Shown here: positions 44,356-55,400 of the stretch, piece after piece | Layout: the number at the start of each line of letters is the position of its first letter | Numbering within the stretch: the stretch's first letter is position 1 | Origin: Pleionea sp. CnH1-48 | GTDB lineage: Bacteria > Pseudomonadota > Gammaproteobacteria > Enterobacterales > Kangiellaceae | Direction of reading: 5' to 3' | Assembly: GCF_024124665.1 (NCBI RefSeq) | Contig: NZ_JAMXSB010000015.1 | Span: 116,513 to 180,512 of the forward strand | DNA: 64,000 nucleotides | Position numbers and translations under genes: made by a program | The notes under the pieces: generated by a model | Told to the model about the DNA's origin: nothing | The model's input: the letters and a program-made list of their open reading frames with translations, nothing else | Database searches by the model: none

Positions 44356-45282
44356 AGGATTTTGAGTTGAGGTATTGTGGAGTGACAACTATGATAAACT
44401 GCTGCCTGACACCTTTGCAAGTTGCTATATAATCGTTTGAGATGGTTGCAGTTCAGAGCTAATCAAAAAGCATTGAAATGGTTTTGCTGGTTATTTTTTG
44501 TTCTTTCTTTTTGGAGTCGCTTCGCACTCCTTTTTATATAGACGCTATACGCCCAAGTATTTGCCATTTACCTTAGAAAATTTTCTATCCTGTTTGTACT
44601 ATCAATTTTCATGCATTATTTTTTGTGTGTCACTTTATCGGTTTTAATTCACTTTTTTGTGCTCGCAAATCGCAAAATCATTTTAATTATTTTTAGAGCT
44701 TTATTTAACAAAAAAAGTTTTAAATGCTCCCTTAACAATGAAATTATTTTTTTATATTTACTAAATAAAAGTTTCATATCTCAACCAATATAAATGCTTT
44801 TTTTGATGACATGCTGCTGCGATGCGCCAATATTTCTTTATGAGTTTATTTATTTCGAAAGGTGCAGAGGCGGTAATTTATTTACCCTAAATAAATAGGT
44901 TAACTTATCTCTTGGTGATATCAAAATAGTACTTTATCTAATGTTTTTATTCATTTAATTGCACCTAGAAAACTCGAAAAAAAGCAAAAATATCTCTTAT
45001 GGAAATTTTAGAAAATGTTTTTTATTTAATTTTTAAAGAAAAATTATTTTCATATTCTTGTGCTCTAATGAAAACGTTTAGTATTGGCAAAAAAGATATT
45101 ATCCATAACTGAATAATATCTTGATTGTTTATAAAGGTTGGATGTAAAGTTCTTTCGCTCAAATCGAGATGTCGGCAATTTTTTATCATTGCTGACAAAA
45201 AAAGAATTTAAAAAAAAGCTCATGCCTGCGTTTTATAGAAGCAATAAAAAGTAGTCTTGTTTAAAATAAAATGGAGTTTTAA
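44356..45282. other. Very AT-rich region upstream of the NRPS cluster
   Basis: About 930 bp with no supported gene. Hand counts of two 60-bp lines give about 15% G+C (44701-44760) and 13% (45001-45060), far below the neighbours. A 60-residue frame at 44611-44793 is mostly homopolymeric AT codons and is not called. The promoter of the biosynthetic cluster must lie here. DNA like this is often bound by H-NS-type silencers in gammaproteobacteria. Confidence 0.6.
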
Positions 45283-47736
45283 TTGTTTATTAAGTATCCG
45301 TTATTAACAAGAACAGTATTGTTCGTTGTCATTCCATTGGTGATCCTTTCGGGCGTTATTTATAACGAGTTCATTGTTAGGCCTTTGCCAAATGAGATGA
45401 GTCTTTATGAGCTGAAAGGGATCAGTGAAGACGTTCGCATATCGCGTGATGAGCATGGGCTAGTAAATATCGTAGCGAATAAAGACAACGATGTTTATTT
45501 TGCTATGGGCTATCTTCACGCGCAGGATCGTTTGTGGCAACTAGAGGTTCAACGTCGATTGAGTCAAGGACGGTTGAGCGAAGTTTTTGGGCGTGGAAGC
45601 TTAGATCAAGATATTTGGATTCGCACCCTTGGTATTTATCAAGCTGCTGAACGTTCCTTGGAGTTGCTTAGTCCCGAGGCAAAAGCGTCACTAGAAGCTT
45701 ACTCTGAGGGAATAAATACATGGCTGCAACATCACTCAAGCCTTCCTATCGAATTTACTCTGATGGGAGTGGAGCCTGAGCCATGGAAGCCAATAGACTC
45801 TCTGGCCTGGGCAAAAATGTTCGCTCTGGATCTCGGGGGAAATTTTCGTTTAGAACTACAAAGATATATCGCAGCTCATTATTTATCTGATCGTGAGTTT
45901 TCTGCTTTGTTCCCATCAACAGACTTATCTGAGATACAGCGCAGTTCTCAAGTTGCCTCAGCTAAAAATAATCTAGATCACTTATTAGACATTCAAGAAC
46001 ATTTAGAGTCTGAGTTGAACATCGGCGGGCGCTATGTTGGCAGTAACGCTTGGGTAGTCTCTGGGCGTCTTACTCAATCTGGCTTTCCTATTCTAGCCAA
46101 CGATCCTCATCTTGGTTTGCAGATACCTTCGCTTTGGTATGCGGTGACTCAGCGGGGAGCTAGCTTACAAACAGAAGGAATGAGCTTGGTCGGCCTGCCA
46201 GTCGTTGTGTTCGGTAAAAACCAGCACATAGCTTGGGGGGGAACCAGCATGATGGCCGATGTTCAGGACTTGTTTATCGAAAAGGTATCGCCCACTGATC
46301 CCGAACGTTATTGGAATAATGAGCAATGGTTATCATTTAAAACACGCGTTGAATTAATCGATGTAAAAGCCGATTTTCCATCCGGTTTACGTAAGGCTTT
46401 AAAACCCGTAGAGATCAGTGTTAGAGAATCCGTTAATGGTCCCGTTGTTAGTGATGTAGTGAAGGGAGCTGATCAGGTGGTGTCCCTTCGTTGGACCGCC
46501 CTGGCAGCGAATGATACTACCTATGAATCATTTTATCGTCTCAGCTATGCCGATAATTGGGATAGTTTTAAAGAGGCTGCAAGCTACCACGTGGCGCCAA
46601 CACTCAATCTGCTTTATGCCGATACAAGCAATAATATTGGATTTATTGGTGTTGGAAAAATTCCGCAGCGAGCAGGATGGAAAGGGGCTTTGCCGGCCAA
46701 TGGAGCAGAGGCTAGCCAACGGTGGCTGGGGTATATTCCATTTGCAGAAATGCCACAAATTTATAATCCCAAGAGCGGCTATCTAGTCTCAGCAAATAAT
46801 CAAAATGTAAGTGATGATTACCCTTACTTTATTTCTCAAGATTGGGCTCTTCCTGCCCGAGCTGAACGCATAGAAGAGTTAATTAAAGATGCTCTTAACT
46901 CCAATAAAAAATTCAGCTTGGATGACATGGCAAAAATGCAAGCGGATACCAAAGATCTCAGTGTTACCCATCTGCGAAACTATTTAGCTCTGACCAAGCC
47001 GCAAAATATTTGGCAAAAACAGGCGATTGAACTGTTAAGCCAATGGGATGGATTTGCCCACTCAGATAGCATTGGAGCATCAATATTTTATAATTGGTCG
47101 AGAAACCTTAACAATCAACTATTCACTGACGAGTTGAAAAACTATTGGAATCATAGTGCACATCGAATACATCTTAATAGTTTAATATCTAATGTACCTT
47201 CAGCAGCAGTCTTAAAGATACTTAAGTCTGAAGATCCTTTATGCAATAACATAGACACCGCCGTTGCTGAGACATGTGAAGATATCGTCCAGTCTGCTTT
47301 AGAAGCAACTATCAAGCAATATCAAAAGCTGGTTGGTAATGATGCTGAGGATTGGAAGTGGGCTGGTATCCAAAATACGCGTTACTCACATACCCCCTTT
47401 AGTAATGTGAAGCTGCTAGATTCGTTATTTGAAAGAAAAATACCATCGGGTGGCGCAATTAATACGATTAATGTTGCGAACTCTGCCTTTCATAAATCGG
47501 ATGGTTATATCCAAACCTTTGGCGCAGGTTTTCGTCAAATTATGGCGTTCGCTAAAGATAATTCCTCACATATCTATATGAACTCCACTGGACAATCAGG
47601 GCAGGTCGGAAGTTCACATTATGATGATATGGTGGAGCCGTTTAGGGATGTTAAGTTTTATCCGATGAAAACGCCGACTAAGGCTGAATCTTCTTACATC
47701 CTTTCTCCCAAAAAGTTGTCAGGAGAAGCACCGTGA
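45283..47736 (+). CDS. Penicillin-acylase-family (Ntn) hydrolase, first gene of the NRPS cluster
   Basis: 817 residues starting at a TTG with GGAG 6 nt upstream; the in-frame extension is blocked by stop codons. An N-terminal membrane/signal segment (about 5-28) targets it to the periplasm. It has the penicillin amidase layout: alpha-chain YFAMGYLHAQDRLWQLEVQR and, at the start of the beta chain, the nucleophile Ser254 in YVGSNAWVV, exposed after autoprocessing, then NDPHLGLQIPSLWY and GKNQHIAWGGTSMM. In pyoverdine and other NRPS systems, relatives such as PvdQ remove a fatty acyl group from an exported precursor. It overlaps the exporter gene by 4 nt. Likely role: deacylation of the cluster product, by context. 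Confidence 0.9.
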   Translation: MFIKYPLLTRTVLFVVIPLVILSGVIYNEFIVRPLPNEMSLYELKGISEDVRISRDEHGLVNIVANKDNDVYFAMGYLHAQDRLWQLEVQRRLSQGRLSEVFGRGSLDQDIWIRTLGIYQAAERSLELLSPEAKASLEAYSEGINTWLQHHSSLPIEFTLMGVEPEPWKPIDSLAWAKMFALDLGGNFRLELQRYIAAHYLSDREFSALFPSTDLSEIQRSSQVASAKNNLDHLLDIQEHLESELNIGGRYVGSNAWVVSGRLTQSGFPILANDPHLGLQIPSLWYAVTQRGASLQTEGMSLVGLPVVVFGKNQHIAWGGTSMMADVQDLFIEKVSPTDPERYWNNEQWLSFKTRVELIDVKADFPSGLRKALKPVEISVRESVNGPVVSDVVKGADQVVSLRWTALAANDTTYESFYRLSYADNWDSFKEAASYHVAPTLNLLYADTSNNIGFIGVGKIPQRAGWKGALPANGAEASQRWLGYIPFAEMPQIYNPKSGYLVSANNQNVSDDYPYFISQDWALPARAERIEELIKDALNSNKKFSLDDMAKMQADTKDLSVTHLRNYLALTKPQNIWQKQAIELLSQWDGFAHSDSIGASIFYNWSRNLNNQLFTDELKNYWNHSAHRIHLNSLISNVPSAAVLKILKSEDPLCNNIDTAVAETCEDIVQSALEATIKQYQKLVGNDAEDWKWAGIQNTRYSHTPFSNVKLLDSLFERKIPSGGAINTINVANSAFHKSDGYIQTFGAGFRQIMAFAKDNSSHIYMNSTGQSGQVGSSHYDDMVEPFRDVKFYPMKTPTKAESSYILSPKKLSGEAP

Positions 47737-49442
47737 GATTGTTTGAAAGCTTTATACAGAAAGCACCTAACAAGGTATTCATTTCTATTGTCTTAGGTGC
47801 GCTGGCTGGTGTTGGCTACTCTGCACTGATTCCTTTGGTTCTAATGAGTGTTGCACCCAAAGACCCTGCTTTTGCCGAGGTTGAAAAAGATGTTGCAAGC
47901 TTCTTGTCATTAGAAGTTGCGCAATACGAAATTGCTTTATTGTTTTTTGTTTCTTGCATACTGATCTTGTTTGTAAGAACAATATCCGAAGTTATTCTTT
48001 TGCGAGTTGCAACCTTGGTATCCAGGGACTATCGGTTGCAGTTTTACAAGCAGATTACTGAAGCTCCGATATCGGCCATCGAAAAAATTGGTTCATCGAA
48101 ACTTATAGCTTCTATTAATTTGGATGTGCCTAGAGTGGTCATGGGAGCAAGGGTCTTCCCTGCGCTATTGGTAAATGGTGTTTCTCTCATGGGAATGCTG
48201 GGCTTTTTGCTTTATCTAAATGCCAGTGTTTTTAAGCTGGTCATACTCTCTATCATTTGTGGTGTTATTGCTTATCAAATACCGATGATATTTGGTCGTA
48301 AGATCTTTACTCGAGCACGGCACATTCGAGATGACTTACAGGAAGGCATCAGAGGATTAGTATATGGCGCCAAAGAGCTAAAAATTAACGACGAAAAAAA
48401 GAAGGCCTTTTTTGAAGAAGTACTGATACAGCATGAAAATGATATTTTAAAGAATGAGAAGACTGCACATACCATAGTTAATGCCACAGCGAGCTTTGGC
48501 GAGTTACTTAGCTTTTTTGTCATTGGGTTGGTTAGTTTTGTTTTTGTGAACTACCACGCTATCACGCAGGAAGAACTGGTTGGTGTGATCATGGCGCTGT
48601 TATACCTCATTGGTCCCATGGCTATTATTCTCAACTCCATACCGCAACTAACTGTGGCTTTTGTTTCTGTCAGGAAAATCAACCAACTGTTAAAGGAAAT
48701 ACCTCAAGAAGAAGTTTCCTTAGAGGTTGGAGCTTCTCCTGCTTGGTCTCAAGTGTCTTTCGATGATGTTGTCTTCCGCTATGATGCGAAAGAAGATGAG
48801 TCGGGTTTTGGTATTGGTCCTGTTAATTTTACTCTAAATAAGGGTGAAGTTACTTTTATTATTGGGGCAAACGGCTCTGGAAAATCAACGCTTAGTAAGC
48901 TGATCACTCTTCATTACTTACCTGTTTCTGGAAACATTAAGTTCGGTGACGAAGCTTTGAATGCCGAAACTACAGCAACATTAAGACAAAACATCAGCGC
49001 CATTTTTTCTGACTACTTTTTGTTCGACCGATTGTTGATCGCTCTAACACCCGAAATGGAAGAGAAGGCGCAACACTATTTAGAGAAGCTGCACCTATCA
49101 AGTAAGGTCTCAATAAAAAACAAACGTTTTTCTACGCTTTCTTTATCCGATGGTCAGAGAAAGCGCCTGGCGTTATTAGTAGCATATCTCGAAGATAAAG
49201 AACTTTACCTTTTTGATGAGTGGGCAGCCGATCAGGATCCTGTTTTTAAGCGAGTCTTTTATCGAGAGTTGTTACCGGAGCTAAAGCAAAAAGGTAAGGC
49301 CATCGTCGTGATTAGCCATGACGAGCGCTATTTTGATGTGGCTGATCATTTGCTCATCATGGATCAGGGTAAGCTGGCTTCAAAAGAAAAAACCGAGCAA
49401 ATGGTTAATGAACCAGAGCTACTGGCATCTGAATATTGTTAA
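47733..49442 (+). CDS. Cyclic peptide export ABC transporter (SyrD/PvdE family)
   Basis: 569 residues, GTG start with AGGAGA upstream. It fuses six membrane helices (about 15-310) with an ATPase domain (about 345-560). Walker A is IGANGSGKSTLS, Walker B LYLFDEWAADQDP (typical of this family), and the signature is LSLSDGQRKRLALL, with Asp in place of the Gly of LSGGQ. SyrD/PvdE proteins export NRPS peptides or their acylated precursors across the inner membrane. The gene sits between the acylase and the first NRPS. Confidence 0.92.
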   Translation: MRLFESFIQKAPNKVFISIVLGALAGVGYSALIPLVLMSVAPKDPAFAEVEKDVASFLSLEVAQYEIALLFFVSCILILFVRTISEVILLRVATLVSRDYRLQFYKQITEAPISAIEKIGSSKLIASINLDVPRVVMGARVFPALLVNGVSLMGMLGFLLYLNASVFKLVILSIICGVIAYQIPMIFGRKIFTRARHIRDDLQEGIRGLVYGAKELKINDEKKKAFFEEVLIQHENDILKNEKTAHTIVNATASFGELLSFFVIGLVSFVFVNYHAITQEELVGVIMALLYLIGPMAIILNSIPQLTVAFVSVRKINQLLKEIPQEEVSLEVGASPAWSQVSFDDVVFRYDAKEDESGFGIGPVNFTLNKGEVTFIIGANGSGKSTLSKLITLHYLPVSGNIKFGDEALNAETTATLRQNISAIFSDYFLFDRLLIALTPEMEEKAQHYLEKLHLSSKVSIKNKRFSTLSLSDGQRKRLALLVAYLEDKELYLFDEWAADQDPVFKRVFYRELLPELKQKGKAIVVISHDERYFDVADHLLIMDQGKLASKEKTEQMVNEPELLASEYC

Positions 49443-49461
49443 TTAGAAAGGAGTCTATGAC

Positions 49462-52400
49462 ATGTTAGTAGAGCATTCTGATATTGATAGCGCATTAACT
49501 CTTACCCAACAAGATATATACTTTGATCAAATAAAAAGTTTGGAGCAGCCCTTTTATAATGTAGGCGGGTATATTCAAATTAGCAAGGTAGATATTCACA
49601 AATTATGTAATGCTCACAAACAGTTAGTAGAAACTTATGATGCCTTTGGTGTTCGGTTGAAAGTTGAGTCTGGCGTCGTATCGCAATATATCAGTAAGGA
49701 ACGTAACTCAGAACTAGAAGTGCTCGACTTTTCTTCAATGAAAGAGCCAGAACAGTATGCTGATAATTGGTTGGAAAATTTATTTTGTCAGGTTATTGAT
49801 GTCGATGGAGAGGCGCTGTTTAAAGCTTTTCTCCTCGACTTGGGGACTCAGGGATATCGATATGTCGGCATTGCGCACCATATCATTATGGATGGTGTGG
49901 GCTTTTATAACTGGGCTCAGGTGATTGGACAATTATATCGTGGAGAGACAACAGATAAAGCAAGTTTAAAATGGCATGAAATTGTTGTTAAAGAAACAGA
50001 ATATCTTGAGAGTGAGCGTTATAGAAAAGATAAAGCATTTTGGGAAGAACACATCCAAAAAATTTCTTCGGGGATGTTTGGTAATCGCTATCATCGTTTT
50101 GAGGACAAAAGTGTAGGAAAGAAAAGCGAAAGGAAAACTTGGCATTTATCATCCAGCGATAAAAGACGAGTTACTCAGTTAGCAGAAGTTCATGGTGTCG
50201 CAGAAAGCCAAGTTTATTTGGCTGCTCTTCTTATCTACTTTTATCGTGGTTATCATCGTAGTCAGCTAACTATTGGGCTGCCTGTTCATAATCGCCGTAC
50301 AGCCAAAGAAAAGCATACCATTGGCGTCTTTACTGGAATCAATGCCTTCGCTGGTAATATTCGAAGCGAAATGACTTTAAGCTGTCTCATAGCGGAGGTT
50401 GCTCGTCAACAAAAGCAGATTTATCGTCACCAACGTTATCCAATAGGTGAGTTGCTACGTAAGTTAAAGATTGCTGAATCACAAAAGGCTCCGTTTGACG
50501 TCGACTTCAATTATTTAAAACTTGGCAATGATATTGAGTTTGACTCTGAATCCACTGAGCTGCATTACCTTTCGCATTTCCATGAGCGAACTCCTTTTAC
50601 TTTTACCATTTGGGACAGTGCTGGTACAGATTGCACTGATATCCTAATTGATTACCAAACAAGCATGTTTTGCGCAAAAGAGATCAACTGGTTTTGTCAA
50701 CGCATGTCGTGGTTGTTCGAACAGATGTTAACGGATGCCCATCTTCCGATAGATAAGATTTCATTGTTATCAGAACAAGAGCATGAACAGTTGCTCAATT
50801 TTTCTAATTATCCAGTTGAGCAAAAAGTACACTGTGCTAATCAAGGCGTTTATGGCGCGTTTTATAAAACGGCCACTTTGCATTTAGATAGGACAGCAGC
50901 AATTTGTGAACACAAGGTCCTTTCTTACGTTGATCTAATACATAAAGTTACGACTTTATCTGAGCATTTGACGCATAAGTTGAATTTACCAGTAGGCGCA
51001 TCACTTGCTGTATGTATGGAGCGCTCCACCGATCTTCTTGTTACACTTCTTGCGTCACAACGATCTGGACTGGTTTTTGTACCCATTGACCCTTCTGCAC
51101 CAGAAGAACGTGTTAAATACATATTATCTGATGCCAACGTGGCTTTAGTACTTACCTCATCCATGACAAGCGGTAAGATAGCAGAGCAGAGCGTGGCTCA
51201 ACTATGTTGGGATTCTCAAGCAGAGTCTCAAGCGCCTATTAGTGCAGATTTAGCTTCTATCTGTTATGGACACGAAGAAGCCATCGCCTATGTTATTTAT
51301 ACATCTGGCTCAACAGGAAAACCAAAAGGTGTTGCTGTCGAACAGCAAGCTATAGTAAAGCATATCGAAAGCATTATCGATTATTTGAGCATTGATGAGC
51401 ATGATGTTTCTTTGCAATTGAATGCATACAGTTTTGATACCTTCCTCGAGCAAACTCTGGCTTGCTTATTTTCTGGTGCTGCTGTTGTTTTATCCAGCGA
51501 TCAACTGATAGCTCCCGATGCTTTCATTCAATATGTTCGACAACACAATGTGTCGATTACTGACTTAACCCCGGCTTACTTATCTTTATTATTAAAACAC
51601 AGTGATAAACAGCTTTGGTCAGAGTTGAGTTTAGGTCGTGTTGTTGTGGGCGGAGAAGCGTTAAGCCATGGCGTAGTTAACGAGTGGTTTAGCCAAGGCG
51701 CATCTCAGCACTGCAAATTATATAATGCTTATGGCCCTACCGAGGCGGTTATTACCTCACTTATTCAGGAAATTTCTGAGTTTGATGGCCATTGTGTCCG
51801 TATTGGCAAGCCATTAAAGAATCGATCCGTCTATTTACTTGATGAAAACCAGAGTATGGCCCCAATTGGTATGACTGGTGAAATCTATATTGGTGGTCCA
51901 CTCGCGTCCCATTATCTGAACAAAGAAGATATTACCAGTAAAGCGTTTATAAACAATCCTTACGGCAACGGAAAGCTATATCGCTCTGGTGATCTGGCTT
52001 ATCGATTACCGACTGGCGAGCTGGTTTTTGCTGGTCGAATAGATGAGCAAATAAAGATTCGTGGCTATCGAATAGAACCCGCAGAAATTGAGACTGTAAT
52101 CATTGAGCTAGCAGACGTTAAGCTGGCTGCTATTCGATGTTGTTATCACATAACGAACGAACCCTATCTGGCGGCATACTTAGTGTTGGCTGACGACTCA
52201 CTGGAAGTTAGTGATACTCTCGGTAAGGTTAAACAAAAAGTTAAAGAACTTTTGCCTGAGTATATGCGTCCGCAAGCGTTTGTAGTGATAGATAACTTCC
52301 CATTAACAACAAATGGAAAAATTGATTGGGGCGCATTGCCTAAACCGGATTTAACTCTGGATGCAGAGAGCATAGAGGAGCCTGGCAGCTCGTTAGAAGA

Positions 52401-55400
52401 GAAATTGCGCGATATCTGGGCTGATTTGCTCACGATGTCAAAAGAGCAGGTCTGTGTGAATACTCATTTTTTCGAAATGGGAGGGCATTCACTGCTGATT
52501 CCTCGGATGATCGAAGCCATTGCACATACCTTTGATAGCCAACTGTCATCTAGAGATGTGTTCAAGGATATGACGATCAGAGCAATAGCTCGATGTATTC
52601 AAGGTACCCATGGTCGCGCTTTTGCACCGATAGAGAAAACAACAAGCGTTGAACAGGTAACATTGTCGACAACGCAGTTTCGGATATGGTTCGCTGAGCA
52701 ACTCAATAAAGATTCGAATGCTCATAACATTTCTGGAGGTGTCAGGGTCCGAGGAGAGTTAAACTTTGAGCATCTTCAGTTAGCGGTTAACTCGCTATTT
52801 AGAGAACATCGAGTGTTAAAAGCTAAAGTGGCACAGTTGGGAGATGATGTTTTTCAGTCAACACATCATGCAGAGAGTCTTGATATTAGCTTTCATGATT
52901 TATCAAGCTTTAATACTGATAAACAAGAGTTGGAAGCGAGAGCAATTGGCCATGAACATAGTGTAAAGCATTTTGATCTAAAAAATGACCTGCTTCTCAG
53001 AGTTATGGTTATAAAACTATCAGACCAAGAGTGGATGCTTTATCTTAGTTTCCATCATTTGATTGCTGATGGCTGGTCTCTCTCTTTATTTGTTAACCAA
53101 CTATTTTCTCGTTATGAAAATATAGAGTCTATCCCTAAGGAAAATGAACACCAGTTAGACTTTTTTGACTATTCTATATGGCAACAAGAATTCTTTAAGA
53201 CTCACCACTACCAAGAACAGAAAGACTTCTGGATATCTTATCTTGACGGTGCTCAGCAGAAACTTTCTTTGTTTCCTGTCTCTGCAAAAAACTGGGAGAA
53301 AGAGAATGTATCTAATGAGGTTGTGTATAAGTTGCCTTCAGACTTATCGCACCAAATTAGACTACTGTCACGCCAATATCAAGGCAGTCTATTTAACTTT
53401 TTTCAGTCATCATTTTCTTTGTTGCTATCTCGACTAACAGGCGAAAAAGATTTAATTATTGGTGCCCCCGTTGCGGGTAGAAATATTCCTGGAACGGAAG
53501 ATATGTTGGGTGTTTTTCTTAACAATCTTCCAATTAGAAGCCAGGTTGATAGTTCCCAATCGTTTGTAGGGTATTTTAAACAGCAGATTGATAATGTAGC
53601 CAATGTGCTGTCGAATCAAGATGTTCCATTTGAGCACATCTTGCAAGAAGTCGAAGTGGAACGTAGCGATTCAACACCACTTTTTCAGGTGTTTATTAAC
53701 TTCCTTAATATTCCACAGATAGAAATGGAGAACTCGCGCCTTAAGGCGGAGTATGAATATGCGCCAGAGATCGACAGCAAATTTGAATTGACCCTTTATA
53801 TTGATGATAGTCATGACGAAGTTGAGCTGAAGTTCCATTTCGACTTATCAAAATACAGTCGCAGTGCAATAAAGCTAATGGTAAGTCAATACATTCGTTT
53901 AATTGAAGGCATTGCTCTAGATGAATCTTTGCCTTGTTCTCAGTACGATCTTAATGGAACTGCACAGCAGAATGTTAATGAATTAGCACCCATTGTCGAT
54001 TGCCTACCTCGTTTAAACCAATCATTGAGCATGAGTTGGCCTGGACCCGTTCATGAGTGCTTCAGACAGCATGCCTCCAGCAGTCCTGAGCAGGTTGCAT
54101 TGTCTAGTAGTCAGAGGAACTGGACTTATCAACAGCTTGATAAAATATCTGATGGTTATGCAAAGCGACTGAAAGAGTTAGGGCTAAAAAAAGGCGATGT
54201 CGTAGCGATTGTAGCGAAGCGAAACGACTGGCTGGTTGTTGCCATGCTTGCAGTATTTAAGTCTGGTGGAGCATACGTTTTAGTAACTGAAGATTCACCT
54301 GCATCCCGATTGACATATCAGCTTGATGTGACAGAACCTTGTTTTTTGATGACATTAGATGAAAGCTCCATTCAATCTATTGCCATTAATAACTGGGTCG
54401 AAGAGAATCGATGTTGTGTAATAAATATTTGTCATCATAACTTTGATGACTTCTCCGATCTTGATGCTTTGGAGCTTTCTGTCGATCCTCTTGATGTCGC
54501 TTACCTTACTTTCACGTCTGGAACGGAAGGTCAGCCTAAAGTGATTCGAGGTTGTCATGGTTCGTTGACAGCCTACACACCCTGGATGGCACAAACCTTT
54601 AAGCTTGATGAATGTTCCAGGTTTGGCATGTTATCAGGTCTAATGCATGACCCTTTGCAACGCGACATTTTTACACCGCTATCCATAGGCGCCTCGCTTT
54701 TTATCCCTGGTGATGCTGATTATCAACCCGGGGTGTTGGGTCATTGGGTACAAGAAAAAGAAATAACGAGCCTTCATCTAACGCCCAGCTTGTCTCGTTT
54801 TATATTATCGGAATCTATTCAAAGCTTGCCTGATCTTCAGCATATCTTTTTCTCTGGAGAGCCCTTGGTGGTTGAGCATGTAAAGCGGCTTAAAAACTTA
54901 GCTCCTCGAGTTGATATCATCAACGTATATGGCTCTACAGAAACCAGCCGTGCTGTTAGTTATTGTCATGTTAAAAGTGAGCGCGATTTAGAGCTTTCTA
55001 CCGTGCCTGTTGGTACCGGTGTCGCTGATGTTCAAGCCGTTATTCTAAGTGATGACTTGAATACTTGTTCTATCGGAGAGCTAGGGCAGATAGGGATTAG
55101 AAGCCCGTTTTTAACACTGGGATATCATAACGACGCTACACGGACTTCAGTTAAATTCATCACTAACCCATATACCGGCGATGTGCGAGATCGAATCTAC
55201 TTGACGGGTGATCTTGGGTATTATCTCGCTAATGGCGATATCGTGTGTATGGGACGAATGGATAGACAAATTAAGATCCGTGGCTTTCGTATCGAACCTG
55301 CAGAAATTGAGCGCGCAATTTTAAATATTGATGGTGTCGAAAAAGTTGTTGTTGATGCAATCAAGAAAGAACATTCTGATGAACAAATTATTGCCTTTGT

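Noticed and set aside
44611..44793. 60-residue frame in the AT-rich region
   Set aside because: It consists of Phe/Leu/Lys/Ile codons expected by chance in DNA of about 15-25% G+C and lacks a ribosome binding site.
45283..47736. True beta-lactam (penicillin) acylase
   Set aside because: The Ntn-hydrolase family is broad, and the position next to an NRPS and PvdE-like exporter fits PvdQ-type deacylation of a lipopeptide precursor better.
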